Assembly (NCBI GenBank): GCA_029243545.1
Contig: JAQWRV010000027.1
Location: forward strand, 62,001 to 126,000
Source: Rhodospirillaceae bacterium
Lineage (GTDB): Bacteria; Pseudomonadota; Alphaproteobacteria; Rhodospirillales; Rhodospirillaceae
Direction: 5' to 3'
Length of the DNA: 64,000 nucleotides
Part shown: piece by piece, positions 63,923 through 64,000 of the stretch
How the letters are laid out: each line of letters opens with the position of its first letter
How positions within the stretch are numbered: the first letter of the stretch is position 1
Made by a program: the position numbers and the translations under genes
Notes under the pieces: generated by a model
What the model was told of the DNA's origin: nothing
Databases searched by the model: none
What the model saw: the letters and a program-made list of their open reading frames with translations, nothing else

Positions 63923-64000
63923 CTGCCGCGACGAATGTTATTGCTCCCAAGGCGCGACTGTGGCGGTCTTATCGCCGTAGTCCTTTAGCTCTAGGCGCGA
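63919..64000 (+). CDS. ABC transporter permease, DppC/OppC type (partial, cut by window end)
   Basis: ATGA overlap with the DppB-type gene. The first 27 codons (MTAATNVIAPKARLWRSYRR, then SPLALGA) match the hydrophilic N-terminus of DppC/OppC permeases. The rest lies beyond the window, so length and ends cannot be judged. Confidence 0.75.
   Translation, partial: MTAATNVIAPKARLWRSYRRSPLALGA

Noticed and set aside
1-64000. tRNA, rRNA, CRISPR, IS or prophage elements
   Set aside because: No cloverleaf-like, repeat-spacer, transposase or phage structural sequence was recognised in any gap or reading frame.

Overview
The window is a gene-dense stretch of an alphaproteobacterial chromosome, with almost no gap above about 270 bases. 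Several conserved neighbourhoods point that way: rimP-nusA-ylxR/L7Ae-infB-rbfA-truB-rpsO-pnp; miaB-phoH-ybeY-corC-lnt-XRE-metK-trmB; tsaB-rimI-fur; a mitofilin-type hemD/hemY locus divergent from tsaD and followed by gpsA and a YciI gene; and an SDHAF4/DUF1674 gene not far from rsmB. A Rhodospirillales-like or related marine lineage fits best, but the exact order cannot be settled from this sequence alone. No rRNA, tRNA, CRISPR array, IS element or phage gene was recognised.

Region 1 (1-21.5 kb, all minus strand) is core housekeeping: mRNA decay and translation (pnp to rimP), tRNA modification and SAM supply (trmB, metK), lipoprotein N-acylation (lnt), 16S rRNA maturation (ybeY), tRNA thiomethylation (miaB), an ornithine-lipid acyltransferase pair (olsB/olsA), a Fur/Mur regulator, and rimI/tsaB. 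Region 2 (21.5-34.4 kb) holds a D-Ala-D-Ala dipeptidase-like gene, hemY, a hemD-mitofilin fusion, tsaD, a UDP-glucuronate epimerase, gpsA, manC, a beta-propeller gene, YciI, a Rieske protein, acs and a decayed acetyltransferase coupled to acs.

Region 3 (34.4-42.6 kb) is accessory metabolism: a GSCFA protein, SDHAF4 beside an FAD flavoprotein, tandem alpha/beta hydrolases that both carry His where the nucleophile Ser should be, an exported NmrA-like protein, rsmB, a phosphatase and an acetyltransferase.

Region 4 (42.6-55 kb) is a surface-glycan locus: a LegB-like 4,6-dehydratase, methyltransferases, GT4 and GT2 glycosyltransferases, a flippase-like membrane protein, AsnB, then a plus-strand operon of a PseA/WbpG-type sugar amidotransferase, a second GSCFA protein, HisH, HisF and a hexapeptide acetyltransferase. 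HisH/HisF here most likely feed ammonia to the amidotransferase to make an acetamidino sugar, probably a legionaminic-type nonulosonate. Two features stand out. The amidotransferase gene is intact except for one in-frame TGA at the first position of a C-x-x-C-like WHC motif, and the HisF paralogue has Leu at the position of catalytic Asp11. This is the strongest candidate for something new in the window.

Region 5 (55-64 kb) holds a secreted two-domain VOC protein, an orphan TRAP solute receptor, a family-5 ABC solute receptor, a minus-strand extracytoplasmic flavin system (FMN-binding protein, NosR/NapH-like ferredoxin membrane protein, lipoprotein ApbE), two small methyltransferases and Dpp/Opp-type permeases that run off the end.
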